DNA of 64,000 nt. Source: Thermanaeromonas toyohensis ToBE. GTDB lineage: Bacteria > Bacillota > DSM-521 > Neomoorellales > Neomoorellaceae. Positions 30,132 through 39,010 of the stretch are shown here, piece by piece (the first letter of the stretch is position 1; the number at the start of each line of letters is the position of its first letter). Location: positions 1,259,587-1,323,586 of the forward strand of contig NZ_LT838272.1 in NCBI RefSeq assembly GCF_900176005.1, read 5' to 3'. A model generated the notes under the pieces. It ran no database searches, was not told where the DNA came from, and worked only from the letters and a program-made list of their open reading frames with translations. The position numbers and the translations under genes were made by a program.

Positions 30132-33100
30132 ATGGATACCTTAGGGGGAAGTTTTATGGCCGTGGATCCTAGAGCTGTCCATAAAATAGAAGTGTATCGT
30201 CGGCAGGGACGGTGCCGTATTTGGGTAGGGGGAAAGGATTTAGACCCTAAGGAAGAGGAAGCTTGGCTAAGATTTTGGAGGGAAGAGTTTCCGGACTTGG
30301 AGGTGGAAGTGAAACGGGTGGTTCAGCCGGAAGATGATGGGGAGGCGTGGGAGGATCATATTTTGCAGGAAGTGGCCCTCCGGCTGGACAAAGGAACGAG
30401 ACCCTGGTTAGCAGGGGCACGCTTGATAGGACAGCAAGACCGCTGGGAACTTGTGCTACCTGGTCGGCTCGCCCAAGAGATTTTACATGAACAGGGCTGT
30501 AATACTATCCTGGAAAAGGTTCTCGCCCAGAAGCTAGGCTATCCTGTAGAAGTGGAACTGAAATCTGATGAGGATTATAACCAAGAGCTAATACGGGTTT
30601 CCCGGGAGATGGAGATTAAAGAGGTTCAAAAGGTTTTACAAACCTCTCAGGTTCAGAACGATAAACTTAAAGATAATGGAGTAGGGGATGTTTGTAAGGA
30701 TAGGGTACTTTTAGGTAAAAAGATCAAGGGACAGGAACGCCCCTTAAAGGATATTCTAGACGAGGAAAGGCAGGTAATAGTCCGGGGGGAAGTGTTAAAT
30801 TCTTTTGCCCGGGCCCTTAAGAGCGGCAGAATGGTCTTTACCTTCGACCTTACGGACCGTACGGATAGCATCACAGTAAAAGCTTTTGTCTCGGAAGGAC
30901 CTTTAAAAGAGAGGGGATTGCAGGCTGGCGACTGGGTTTTAGTACGGGGGGACGTACAGTATGATACCCATACCCAGGAACTGATCCTGGTGGCTAAAGA
31001 TGTGGAGCTTACTGATCCCCGGCAGCGACAGGATTTGGCCCCAGTGAAGAGGGTGGAATTGCACTTACATACTAAGATGAGTGCTATGGATGGGGTGGCG
31101 GAGGTGGAAGAGGCCATACGCTTAGCTGCCCTCTGGCAACATGGAGCGGTGGCCATTACCGATCACGGTGTAGTTCAAGCCTTTCCCTTGGCAGCTGAAG
31201 CAGCCAAGAAGTACGGAGTTAAGGTAATTTACGGGATGGAGGGATATTTGTACGACGACGATTCTGGATTACCGCCCGATCAGCAGAAAACGTATCATAT
31301 AGTAATCCTGGTAAAAAACCAACAGGGGTTGTACAACCTTTACCGCTTAGTCTCCGCGTCCCATCTAGAATTCTTTTATCGTAAACCCCGCATACCCAGA
31401 AGGCTCCTGAACCACTACCGCGAGGGCCTCTTGCTAGGTACAGCTTGCGAAGCTGGAGAGTTGGTACAGCATTACCTGGCTGGCGCAGGGGAAGAAGAGC
31501 TGGCTAACATTGCCTCTTTTTACGATTATCTAGAAATCCAACCCCTGCCCAACAACGAATTCTTAATCCGGGAAGGGAAGCTTCCTGATAGAGAAGCTCT
31601 GCAAGAAATGAACCGTAAGATAGTGGAGCTGGGCCGGAAGCTCAGGAAACCTGTGGTGGCTACGGGTGATGTTCATTTTTTGGAACCTGAAGATGGCGTA
31701 TTCCGCCAGATACTTCTTGCCGGTCAGGGTTATGAGGATGAGGTCCAAGCGCCCCTTTTCTACCGGACAACCGAAGAAATGCTAGAAGAATTTAGTTATC
31801 TGGGGGAGGAGGTGGCGAGGGAAGTAGTTATAGATAACCCGCGGGCTCTAGCGGAGTCCATAGAAGAAGTTAAGCCTGTTCCTAGCGAGTTTTACCCACC
31901 TGAAATTCCTGGGGCTGAAGAGGAACTCGTCCGCCTTGTCCAGGAACAAGCTCGGGCCTGGTACGGCGACCCTTTACCTCCTGTTGTGCAGGCTCGCCTG
32001 GACAAGGAGCTAAATGCTATTATCAGCCACGGTTTTGCTGTGTTATACCTTATCGCTCACAAATTAGTGAAAAAATCTAATGAAGATGGCTATATGGTGG
32101 GCTCCCGGGGTTCTGTGGGCTCCTCCCTGGTGGCTACCCTGGCGGGTATTACAGAAGTTAATCCCCTTCCCCCCCATTACCGGTGTCCAGCCTGTCATTA
32201 TAGCGAGTTTATACAGGATGGTAGTTTTGCTTCAGGAGCCGACTTGCCAGATAAGCTTTGCCCCCAATGCGGGACCAAGCTAGATAAGGATGGGCATGAC
32301 ATTCCCTTTGAAGTTTTTCTAGGGTTTAAAGGGGATAAAGTGCCGGATATTGACCTTAACTTTTCCGGGGAATATCAAGCCCGGGCGCACAGGTACGCTG
32401 AAGAGATGTTCGGCAAAGACTGCGTTTTCCGGGCTGGTACTATTGCTACTTTAGCTGAACGAACTGCCTTTGGTTTTGTCCAGAAGTTCTTAGAAGAACG
32501 GGGGCTGACCTTAAGGAGGGCCGAGATCAACAGATTGGTGCAAGGTTGTAGCGGAGTAAAACGTACTACTGGCCAGCACCCAGGGGGCCTTATGGTAGTT
32601 CCCCGTGGGCTGGATGTGCACTTGTTTACCCCCTTGCAGCATCCGGCCGACGACCAGGATAGCGATGTGATCACTACCCACTTCGATTATGAAGCTTTAA
32701 GTGAACGTCTGGTGAAGTTAGATCTTCTAGGCCATGATGATCCTACTGTACTTAAAATGCTAGAAGACCTGACGGGGGTACCGGCCAAGAGTATTCCGTT
32801 GGATGAAAAGAAAACCCTCTCCTTGTTTTCTAGTGTGGAAGCCTTGGGGGTTAGACCTGAGGATATAGGTTCCCAGGTAGGGACTTTAGGTATTCCGGAG
32901 TTCGGTACCCGTTTCGTCCGGCAGATGCTGGAAGAGACACGACCTAAAACTTTTTCTGAACTCGTACGTATTAGCGGTTTTTCCCATGGAACAGATGTTT
33001 GGCTAAACAACGCCCAGGAGTTGATCAAAAACGGAATAGCTAAGTTAAGCGAGGCTATTTCTACCCGGGATGACATAATGAACTTTTTAATCCAGAAGGG

Positions 33101-33764
33101 AGTAGCCCCTGAACTGGCCTTCCGGGTTATGGAGGATGTACGGAAAGGGAAAGGGGTTAAAAAAGAGTACGAAGAAGCGATGCTGGCCGCTGGTGTGCCG
33201 GAATGGTTTATTAACTCTTGTAAAAAAATTACTTATTTGTTTCCTAAGGCCCACGCTGTAGCTTATGTTATGATGGCCTTCCGGATCGCCTTTTATAAAG
33301 TATACTATCCTGAAGCCTTTTATGCTGCTTTCTTTAGTGTACGCGCTGAAGAATTCGATGCTGATATTATCTGCCAAGGACCGGAGCGGATCCGCCAGGA
33401 AATTGAAGTTTTAGAGCGTAAAGGGAACGAGGCTACTGCTCGGGACAAGAATTTTCTTACTATCTTAGAAGTAGCCCGGGAGATGTTTTGCCGGGGGATA
33501 AAACTAAAGAGAGTAGATATTGCTACATCAGATGCAACGCGCTTCCTTATTGCGCCGGGGGAACTGTTGCCTCCACTGGCTGCTTTAGCCGGTGTGGGGA
33601 AGGCCGCGGCGGAGGCCATCGTACGAGCCCGCCAAGAGAAGCCGTTTACGTCTATAGAAGATCTTCAACGTCGGGCGCGGGTTAATCGGGCAGTCCTAGA
33701 AGTCCTAGAGAAGCACGGGTGCCTGTCTAGCCTACCAGCCACTGACCAGCTAGTGCTCTTTTAG
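30132..33764 (+). CDS. polC: DNA polymerase III alpha subunit PolC, lacking the internal exonuclease domain
   Basis: A 1210-residue Gram-positive-type replicase. Order: N-terminal domain (1-200), OB fold (about 210-300), PHP part 1 (VELHLHTKMSAMDG near 307, VAITDHGVVQAF near 338), then directly PHP part 2 (YNLYRLVSASHLEFFYRKPR near 397, VATGDVHFLEP near 510), polymerase core with zinc cysteines CPAC/CPQC near 690-720 and catalytic PDIDLNFSGEYQ near 737, HhH and C-terminal clamp motif QLVLF. PolC is normally about 1430 residues because a DEDD 3'-5' exonuclease is inserted in the PHP; here GMEGYLYDDDSG joins KTYHIVILVKNQ and no DxE exonuclease motif is present. The frame is uninterrupted. ATG 30156 is an alternative start. 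Confidence 0.95.
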   Translation: MDTLGGSFMAVDPRAVHKIEVYRRQGRCRIWVGGKDLDPKEEEAWLRFWREEFPDLEVEVKRVVQPEDDGEAWEDHILQEVALRLDKGTRPWLAGARLIGQQDRWELVLPGRLAQEILHEQGCNTILEKVLAQKLGYPVEVELKSDEDYNQELIRVSREMEIKEVQKVLQTSQVQNDKLKDNGVGDVCKDRVLLGKKIKGQERPLKDILDEERQVIVRGEVLNSFARALKSGRMVFTFDLTDRTDSITVKAFVSEGPLKERGLQAGDWVLVRGDVQYDTHTQELILVAKDVELTDPRQRQDLAPVKRVELHLHTKMSAMDGVAEVEEAIRLAALWQHGAVAITDHGVVQAFPLAAEAAKKYGVKVIYGMEGYLYDDDSGLPPDQQKTYHIVILVKNQQGLYNLYRLVSASHLEFFYRKPRIPRRLLNHYREGLLLGTACEAGELVQHYLAGAGEEELANIASFYDYLEIQPLPNNEFLIREGKLPDREALQEMNRKIVELGRKLRKPVVATGDVHFLEPEDGVFRQILLAGQGYEDEVQAPLFYRTTEEMLEEFSYLGEEVAREVVIDNPRALAESIEEVKPVPSEFYPPEIPGAEEELVRLVQEQARAWYGDPLPPVVQARLDKELNAIISHGFAVLYLIAHKLVKKSNEDGYMVGSRGSVGSSLVATLAGITEVNPLPPHYRCPACHYSEFIQDGSFASGADLPDKLCPQCGTKLDKDGHDIPFEVFLGFKGDKVPDIDLNFSGEYQARAHRYAEEMFGKDCVFRAGTIATLAERTAFGFVQKFLEERGLTLRRAEINRLVQGCSGVKRTTGQHPGGLMVVPRGLDVHLFTPLQHPADDQDSDVITTHFDYEALSERLVKLDLLGHDDPTVLKMLEDLTGVPAKSIPLDEKKTLSLFSSVEALGVRPEDIGSQVGTLGIPEFGTRFVRQMLEETRPKTFSELVRISGFSHGTDVWLNNAQELIKNGIAKLSEAISTRDDIMNFLIQKGVAPELAFRVMEDVRKGKGVKKEYEEAMLAAGVPEWFINSCKKITYLFPKAHAVAYVMMAFRIAFYKVYYPEAFYAAFFSVRAEEFDADIICQGPERIRQEIEVLERKGNEATARDKNFLTILEVAREMFCRGIKLKRVDIATSDATRFLIAPGELLPPLAALAGVGKAAAEAIVRARQEKPFTSIEDLQRRARVNRAVLEVLEKHGCLSSLPATDQLVLF

Positions 33765-33801
33765 ATTAGCGTTCTAGACCAAGAAAGTTTATTTTCCTTT
33801 C

Positions 33802-33830
33802 TTTACAAGTTTTTTTAAAGGGTATATACT
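33802..33830 (+). promoter_or_regulatory. Sigma-A-type promoter downstream of polC
   Basis: TTTACA at 33802-33807 and TATACT at 33825-33830, spacer exactly 17. The predicted transcript would meet the hairpin at 33849 almost at once. Confidence 0.6.
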
Positions 33831-33848
33831 CTATAGTAGAAGCGAAGG

Positions 33849-33882
33849 CGCTTCCCTTAAGCGGGGAAGCGTTTACTTTTTT
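33849..33882 (+). terminator. Intrinsic terminator after polC
   Basis: Eight-base-pair stem CGCTTCCC (33849-33856) with GGGAAGCG (33864-33871), loop TTAAGCG, then TTTACTTTTTT. It can end the long uppS-polC operon and also the short transcript from the promoter at 33802. Confidence 0.8.
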
Positions 33883-33932
33883 AGAATAGGCTTTATGGGG
33901 GTGCCCAAAGATAAGAAAGGGTAAATAAAAAA

Positions 33933-33961
33933 GCAGGAAACGTTGGAGTTATTGGCGAATA
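33933..33961 (+). promoter_or_regulatory. Sigma-H-like promoter upstream of livK
   Basis: AGGAA at 33935-33939 and CGAATA at 33956-33961; AGGA-to-GAAT offset 22. The flanks ATAAAAAAGCAGGAA and TGGCGAATA are identical to those at 3604-3636. The region from 33883 to 34113 otherwise holds only AT-rich sequence and the inverted repeat listed separately. Confidence 0.45.
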
Positions 33962-34053
33962 AAAAAGGCATTTGATTTTTTAGTATGAACTTAAGGGGAG
34001 GGGGGACGTGTTAGATTAAAGGACAGTTAGCGGTGATCTAAAACAAAAATACT

Positions 34054-34068
34054 TAATTTATCAAATTA
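34054..34068 (+). promoter_or_regulatory. AT-rich inverted repeat, possible CodY-type operator
   Basis: Perfect 6-bp arms TAATTT and AAATTA separated by ATC, 46 nt before livK. The known CodY box AATTTTCWGAAAATT is the same length and symmetry but only about 9 of 15 positions agree, so the assignment is weak. Confidence 0.25.
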
Positions 34069-34113
34069 GAACATTTAAAACCAATTCTTGGGGGAAGGAG
34101 GAACGAGCTTCTC

Positions 34114-35268
34114 ATGGAAAGAAAAAAAGCTTGGTTTATTCTGTTAATCTTACTTGTTACTGTTGCCCTTTCTTTGGCGGGCTGCAGCGGTAAGACTAGC
34201 CAGACTAGTACGGGTGAAAAGACTATAAAAATTGGGTTTATAGCCCCACTTACTGGTGACGTGAAAACCTTCGGGGAATCCGCGAAGAATGCTTTTCTTT
34301 TAGCGCTGGAACAGGCGGGCATGAAAGCTGGGGATTATAAAATTGAATATGTAATCGCTGATGACCGGAATGATGCTACAGAGGCCGTAAATGTGGCAGA
34401 TAAGCTTATTTCCCAAGATAAGGTTCAAGCCATTGTCGGCTCGGTAACTTCCAGGACGACCATACCTATTTCAGAGGTTGCCAACAGTAAGAAAGTGCTA
34501 CTAATTACTCCTACGGCTACAGCTACTAAGGTTACGGTGGACAACAAACGTAAGGAGTTTGTCTTTCGGGCCTGTTTCTTAGATCCTTTCCAAGGCAAGG
34601 TAGCAGCGCAGTTTGCTCGTGAAAATCTCAAGGCTAAAACGGCTGCTGTTTTGTACGATCAGGGTAATGACTATAGCAAGGGTCTAGCTGAAGCTTTTAA
34701 GAAAAGCTTTGAAGCTGGTGGTGGTCAGGTTGTGGCCTGGGAGTCTTATTCCAAGGATGATCAAGATTTCTCTGCCGTCTTAACCAACATTGCGGGGAAG
34801 AATCCTGATATACTTTATCTCCCAGATTATTACCAAAAAGTTTCCTTAATTGGGAAGCAAGCCCGGGGTAAAGGTATTAAAGCTGTGTTTCTGGGAGGGG
34901 ATGGCTGGGATTCTTCTGAATTGGACTTTGCTGCCATGGAAGGTGGGTACTTTACCAATCACTATTCTCCAGACGACCCTCGGTCAGAGGTACAGAAATG
35001 GATACAACAATATAAGGCAAAATATGGTACCGTACCAGATGCTTTGGGTACTTTAGCTTATGATGCCACTAACCTTCTGTTAAATGCTATTAAAACAGCT
35101 AACAGTAATGATCCAGTAAAAATCAAAGAAGCTCTACAAGCCACTAAAGATTTCCCTGGGGTTACTGGGAAGATCACCTTTGATGCCAATGGAGACCCTG
35201 TTAAACCTGCCCATATAATTCAGATCAAGGGTGGAAAACAAGTTTATGTAACTACTATAAACCCGTGA
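34114..35268 (+). CDS. livK: Branched-chain amino acid ABC transporter, substrate-binding lipoprotein
   Basis: A 384-residue lipoprotein. The N terminus has a charged n-region, a hydrophobic stretch and lipobox LAGC at residues 21-24, followed by a periplasmic-binding-protein type 1 fold (IKIGFIAPLTGDVKTFGESAKNAF near 45). In a Gram-positive it is anchored outside the membrane. First gene of livKHMGF; a strong hairpin separates it from livH, which would let it be made in excess. Confidence 0.93.
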   Translation: MERKKAWFILLILLVTVALSLAGCSGKTSQTSTGEKTIKIGFIAPLTGDVKTFGESAKNAFLLALEQAGMKAGDYKIEYVIADDRNDATEAVNVADKLISQDKVQAIVGSVTSRTTIPISEVANSKKVLLITPTATATKVTVDNKRKEFVFRACFLDPFQGKVAAQFARENLKAKTAAVLYDQGNDYSKGLAEAFKKSFEAGGGQVVAWESYSKDDQDFSAVLTNIAGKNPDILYLPDYYQKVSLIGKQARGKGIKAVFLGGDGWDSSELDFAAMEGGYFTNHYSPDDPRSEVQKWIQQYKAKYGTVPDALGTLAYDATNLLLNAIKTANSNDPVKIKEALQATKDFPGVTGKITFDANGDPVKPAHIIQIKGGKQVYVTTINP

Positions 35269-35284
35269 TAAAAAATAAAGACCT

Positions 35285-35306
35285 GGAGGGGCGTTATTGC
35301 CCCTCC
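35285..35306 (+). promoter_or_regulatory. Intercistronic hairpin between livK and livH
   Basis: Perfect 8-bp stem GGAGGGGC/GCCCCTCC with a 6-nt loop, followed by CC and only two T. More likely a partial terminator or 3'-end stabiliser than a full stop, since livHMGF appear to depend on the livK transcript. Confidence 0.55.
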
Positions 35307-35338
35307 CCTTCGAATTAGAGGGTAGGGGGTAAGAGTCT

Positions 35339-36223
35339 TTGGAACGCCTATTGGAGCAGATTATTAACGGTCTTCAGTTGGGATTTGTGTATGCTTTAAT
35401 CGCCCTGGGCTATACCATGGTTTATGGTATAATTAAGCTTATTAATTTTGCCCATGGCGATGTCTTTATGGTAGGTGCATTTATAGGCTATTTCGCCTAT
35501 ACCTTTTGGGGGTTTTCGCTTTTCGGAGCTGTTCTTATCGCTATGGTCCTATGCGCTTTATTAGGGATCCTCATAGAACGGGTAGCCTACCGGCCCTTAA
35601 GATATGCTCCGCGCATAGCTGCACTTATAAGTGCTTTGGGAGTATCTCTTTTTTTGGAATATTTTTCTAGCCTTAAATTCGTCTTTGGACCTAATTTCCG
35701 GGTGGTACAACCACCTTTAAAGGAAATACATTGGAATTTGGGTGGTATACCAATTACCAATATCCAAGTTATTATTGTATCTGTAGTCATCCTTTTACTC
35801 TTGGTTCTCCAGTATCTTGTGTATCGGACTAAGATAGGGACAGCTATGCGGGCGGTTTCCTTTGACCATGATGCTGCACGTTTAATGGGGATAAATGTGG
35901 ATTTTATAATTTCCTTCACCTTTGCCCTGGGCTCTGCTTTAGCTGCAGCTGGCGGAGTGCTATATACCTTAGCTTATCCTCAGATTTATCCGTTTATGGG
36001 TATTATGCCTGGCCTTAAAGCCTTCACGGCAGCGGTATTGGGGGGGATAGGTATCATCCCAGGGGCCGTCCTCGGTTCCCTTATTATGGGACAAGTGGAA
36101 ACCCTTACAGCAGCTTACCTCACCTCCCAGATGCGAGATGCTATAGCTTTTTTAATTCTTATTGTTGTGCTTCTGGTTCGACCTTCAGGCATCTTGGGCC
36201 GCAGCGACCCGGAAAAGGTGTAA
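35339..36223 (+). CDS. livH: Branched-chain amino acid ABC transporter permease LivH
   Basis: A 294-residue permease with about 8 membrane helices; QIINGLQLGFVYALIALGYTMVYG at the N terminus and GGIGIIPGAVLGSLIMG near 240 are typical of LivH. The start is TTG. It pairs with LivM to form the membrane channel. Confidence 0.93.
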   Translation: MERLLEQIINGLQLGFVYALIALGYTMVYGIIKLINFAHGDVFMVGAFIGYFAYTFWGFSLFGAVLIAMVLCALLGILIERVAYRPLRYAPRIAALISALGVSLFLEYFSSLKFVFGPNFRVVQPPLKEIHWNLGGIPITNIQVIIVSVVILLLLVLQYLVYRTKIGTAMRAVSFDHDAARLMGINVDFIISFTFALGSALAAAGGVLYTLAYPQIYPFMGIMPGLKAFTAAVLGGIGIIPGAVLGSLIMGQVETLTAAYLTSQMRDAIAFLILIVVLLVRPSGILGRSDPEKV

Positions 36224-36306
36224 TACCGCGATAGAAGGCGAGGTACGTTGCGTGCCGCACGTTGCCGAGGATAGCCTAGGGAAAAGCGTAATAGAAGGAT
36301 AGAAGG

Positions 36307-37323
36307 ATGGTGATTCCTATATTGCGGCGGCCAATCGTCTTAGGGGGGCTATTCGGTGCCCTTTATGTGGTATTAAAGCTTTTGGGTTTAGTAGGGTTGA
36401 TAAACGATTATTGGCAAAGAGTTTTAGATCAAGCATTGATTACCACTATAGGAGCTTTAGGGCTAAGCATTATTTATGGTTTTGCTGGACAGTTTTCCTT
36501 AGGTCATGCAGCCTTCTATGGGATAGGTGCCTATACAGCAGGGGTAATAGGTAAAGTATGGGGCCACGGGAATTTAGCCTATTTTTTGTTGGCCCTTTTG
36601 GCCGGAGTCTTGATGGCTGGTTTTATAGCTTTCCTATTAGGGATTCCTATTTTAAGGCTGCGTTCCGATTATTTGGGAATAGCTACTTTGGGGTTTGGGG
36701 TAATCGTTAGGGTAGCCATGGAAAATTCCAACAAGCTCTATCCACCCCTGGGCGGTGCCACGGGAATGACCGGGATCCCTCAAGTAGCCAATTTCGACTG
36801 GATTTTTTGGTTTGCGGCAGGGACGCTTGTCTTAGTGTGCAATCTGGTTACCTCGAGTTACGGGCGAGCGTGGCTAAGTATACGGGAAGATGAAATTGCA
36901 GCTGATGCGTTAGGTATCGATACTACACGTTACAAAATCCTGGCTTTTGTGTTAGGATGTGCTTTGGCTGGACTAGCAGGGGGGCTTTATGCTTACCGCT
37001 ACCCCTATCTCCACCCCAGTAGCTTTGATTTTCTTAAATCCTTTGACTTCCTTCTTATAGTTGTACTGGGAGGATTGGGGAGTATATCGGGAACCGTAGT
37101 TACGGCTATAGCCTGGGTTTTCCTGTTGGAAGGTTTACGAATAGTTTTGGGTCAGGCTTTCGTGGATTGGCGAGGGATAATTTATGCCCTTATTTTAATC
37201 GTAACCATCCTTCTTCGCCCCCAAGGTCTCTTTAGTGGTAAGGAGTGGAGGCTGTTATTCCCTTCCCTTAGTCAAGACAGAACACTGGGAAAGGAGGGGA
37301 AACATGCCTCTTTTGGAGGTTAA
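36307..37323 (+). CDS. livM: Branched-chain amino acid ABC transporter permease LivM
   Basis: A 338-residue permease with about 9-10 helices, GLSIIYGFAGQFSLGHAAFYGIGAY near residue 55 and GGLGSISGTVVTAI near 258. The 83-bp gap after livH holds a short imperfect GC-rich repeat (around 36240-36266) but no clear signal. Its end overlaps livG by 20 bp. Confidence 0.93.
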   Translation: MVIPILRRPIVLGGLFGALYVVLKLLGLVGLINDYWQRVLDQALITTIGALGLSIIYGFAGQFSLGHAAFYGIGAYTAGVIGKVWGHGNLAYFLLALLAGVLMAGFIAFLLGIPILRLRSDYLGIATLGFGVIVRVAMENSNKLYPPLGGATGMTGIPQVANFDWIFWFAAGTLVLVCNLVTSSYGRAWLSIREDEIAADALGIDTTRYKILAFVLGCALAGLAGGLYAYRYPYLHPSSFDFLKSFDFLLIVVLGGLGSISGTVVTAIAWVFLLEGLRIVLGQAFVDWRGIIYALILIVTILLRPQGLFSGKEWRLLFPSLSQDRTLGKEGKHASFGG

Positions 37324-38077
37324 GGACTTATGTAAGGATTTTGGAGGTTTAAGAGCTGTATCTAACTTTCATCTTAAGATGGAAAAAGGGGAGATAGTGG
37401 GGCTTATTGGGCCGAATGGAGCTGGTAAGACCACTGTATTTAATTTGATTACAGGCCTGATCCCTCCCACTTCTGGGAGTATAATATTTCAAGGAGAAAA
37501 TTTGGTGGGTCTACCTCCATATAAGATTGCTGCTAAAGGGGTTGCCCGTACCTTTCAGAACATACGGCTCTTTAAGAATATGAGTGTACTGGATAATGTG
37601 CGCGCAGTTCTCCACGTTCAGAACGGGTATGGGCTTTGGCAGGCAGCTCTCCATGGTCCACGATATGCCCATAAAGAAGAACAGGCCTTGGCTAGGGCGA
37701 GGGAGCTATTGGAGGTAGTGAATTTGGCTTCCCGTGAGCAGGACCCGGCAGGAAGTCTCCCCTATGGCGACCAGCGCCGCTTGGAGATAGCTCGGGCTTT
37801 AGCTTTAGAACCCAAGCTCCTTCTTTTGGATGAACCGGCGGCAGGGATGAATCCACGAGAAGTGGCTTCCTTGATAGAATTGATCCGCTTCATTAAAGAT
37901 AAGTTCCAGCTTACAGTGTTACTGATTGAGCACCAGATGGGCCTGGTTATGAACCTGTGTGAGAGGATAGTGGTGATGGATTTCGGAGAGATCATTGCTG
38001 AAGGAACACCTCGCGAGGTAAGCAATAATCCTCTTGTGCTGGAGGCCTATCTGGGAAAGGGGGCCGTAGTCAACTGA
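37304..38077 (+). CDS. livG: Branched-chain amino acid ABC transporter ATPase LivG
   Basis: A 257-residue ATPase: Walker [10 protein letters not shown] near residue 36, the LivG-specific long insert after Q-loop ([18 protein letters not shown]), signature [16 protein letters not shown] and Walker [13 protein letters not shown] place the start at ATG 37304 ([15 protein letters not shown]) after AAGGAGGGG. Stop overlaps the livF start (TGATG). Confidence 0.94.
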   Translation: MPLLEVKDLCKDFGGLRAVSNFHLKMEKGEIVGLIGPNGAGKTTVFNLITGLIPPTSGSIIFQGENLVGLPPYKIAAKGVARTFQNIRLFKNMSVLDNVRAVLHVQNGYGLWQAALHGPRYAHKEEQALARARELLEVVNLASREQDPAGSLPYGDQRRLEIARALALEPKLLLLDEPAAGMNPREVASLIELIRFIKDKFQLTVLLIEHQMGLVMNLCERIVVMDFGEIIAEGTPREVSNNPLVLEAYLGKGAVVN

Positions 38078-38796
38078 TGTTAGAAGTTAAGGATTTGGAA
38101 GTGTTTTATGGGTCTATACAGGCCCTCCACGGTATATCCTTTAAAGTTAATGAAGGCGAAATTGTAACCCTTATAGGAGCTAACGGAGCCGGTAAGTCCA
38201 CGACTTTGCGTACCATTTCAGGGTTAGTGCGGCCCCGTCGGGGTAAAATTCTTTTCCGGGGAACGGACATAAGCCGGGTCCCGGCCCATACCATAGTTCG
38301 TATGGGTGTGGCCCATGTCCCTGAAGGGCGCAAGATTTTTCCTAACCTCACGGTCTTGGAGAATCTGCAAATGGGGGCCTATACCCGGAGCAATAAGCAA
38401 GAAATCGAAGAGAGCCTAGAGAGGGTATTTAAAAGTTTTCCCCGGTTGAAAGAGCGAGTAAAGCAACTGGCAGGCACCCTTTCAGGTGGCGAACAGCAGA
38501 TGCTGGCCATGGGGCGGAGTTTAATGTCCAAGCCTTCCCTTCTCCTTTTGGATGAGCCTTCCATGGGATTATCCCCCATCCTGGTGGAAGAAATATTTGA
38601 GATTATAAAGAACATCAACCGTGAGGGCACGACGGTTCTTTTGGTGGAGCAAAATGCTTTTATGGCCTTACAAATTGCTCACCGAGCCTATGTATTAGAA
38701 ACCGGAAAGCTAGTGTTGGAAGGTGCAGCGAAAGAGGTACGGGATAACCCTAAAGTGCGCTCGGCATATCTGGGGGAACTTTCCTTTGCAAGCTAA
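38077..38796 (+). CDS. livF: Branched-chain amino acid ABC transporter ATPase LivF
   Basis: A 239-residue ATPase with Walker A GANGAGKST, signature LSGGEQQMLAMGRSL and Walker B LLLLDEPSMGL. Forms the ATPase pair with LivG and completes a high-affinity Leu/Ile/Val importer. Confidence 0.94.
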   Translation: MLEVKDLEVFYGSIQALHGISFKVNEGEIVTLIGANGAGKSTTLRTISGLVRPRRGKILFRGTDISRVPAHTIVRMGVAHVPEGRKIFPNLTVLENLQMGAYTRSNKQEIEESLERVFKSFPRLKERVKQLAGTLSGGEQQMLAMGRSLMSKPSLLLLDEPSMGLSPILVEEIFEIIKNINREGTTVLLVEQNAFMALQIAHRAYVLETGKLVLEGAAKEVRDNPKVRSAYLGELSFAS

Positions 38797-38814
38797 AGGA
38801 ATCTATGAGGGAAA

Positions 38815-38830
38815 CTTTCGCGAGCGAAAG
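38815..38830 (+). promoter_or_regulatory. Short hairpin after livF
   Basis: CTTTCG-CGAG-CGAAAG, a stable 6-bp stem with a 4-nt loop but no T run; it may protect the 3' end of the liv mRNA. The following 48 nt to the next promoter show nothing I recognise. Confidence 0.35.
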
Positions 38831-38878
38831 CCCAAGAGGCTGGGGTTTAAAAGTGGGGATAACCTAGGGCCTTAAGGG

Positions 38879-38907
38879 TTGCAGAGGGATGAAACCTATG
38901 TTATACT
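38879..38907 (+). promoter_or_regulatory. Promoter of the rimP-nusA-infB operon
   Basis: TTGCAG at 38879-38884 and TATACT at 38902-38907 with a 17-nt spacer. The leader to rimP is about 95 nt and contains a terminator-like hairpin. Confidence 0.65.
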
Positions 38908-38963
38908 AAGGCTAGGTTAATGTAGGTCTCTAACTTTTGTGTAGTATGAGCTTTTTAGCAGGG

Positions 38964-38990
38964 AAAGAGTGGGTGCATGCCCACTCTTTT
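38964..38990 (+). terminator. Attenuator-like hairpin in the rimP leader
   Basis: Ten-base-pair stem AAAGAGTGGG (38964-38973) with CCCACTCTTT (38980-38989), loop TGCATG, last T at 38990. It precedes the GAGGAGG site of rimP by a few bases. Downstream T tract is short, so efficiency is uncertain. Confidence 0.55.
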
Positions 38991-39010
38991 ATGTTGAGGA
39001 GGTAATCCCT

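Noticed and set aside
30132-33764. Shortened PolC explained by a frameshift or pseudogene
   Set aside because: The frame is continuous from start to the C-terminal clamp motif and all polymerase motifs remain; only the exonuclease insertion is absent.
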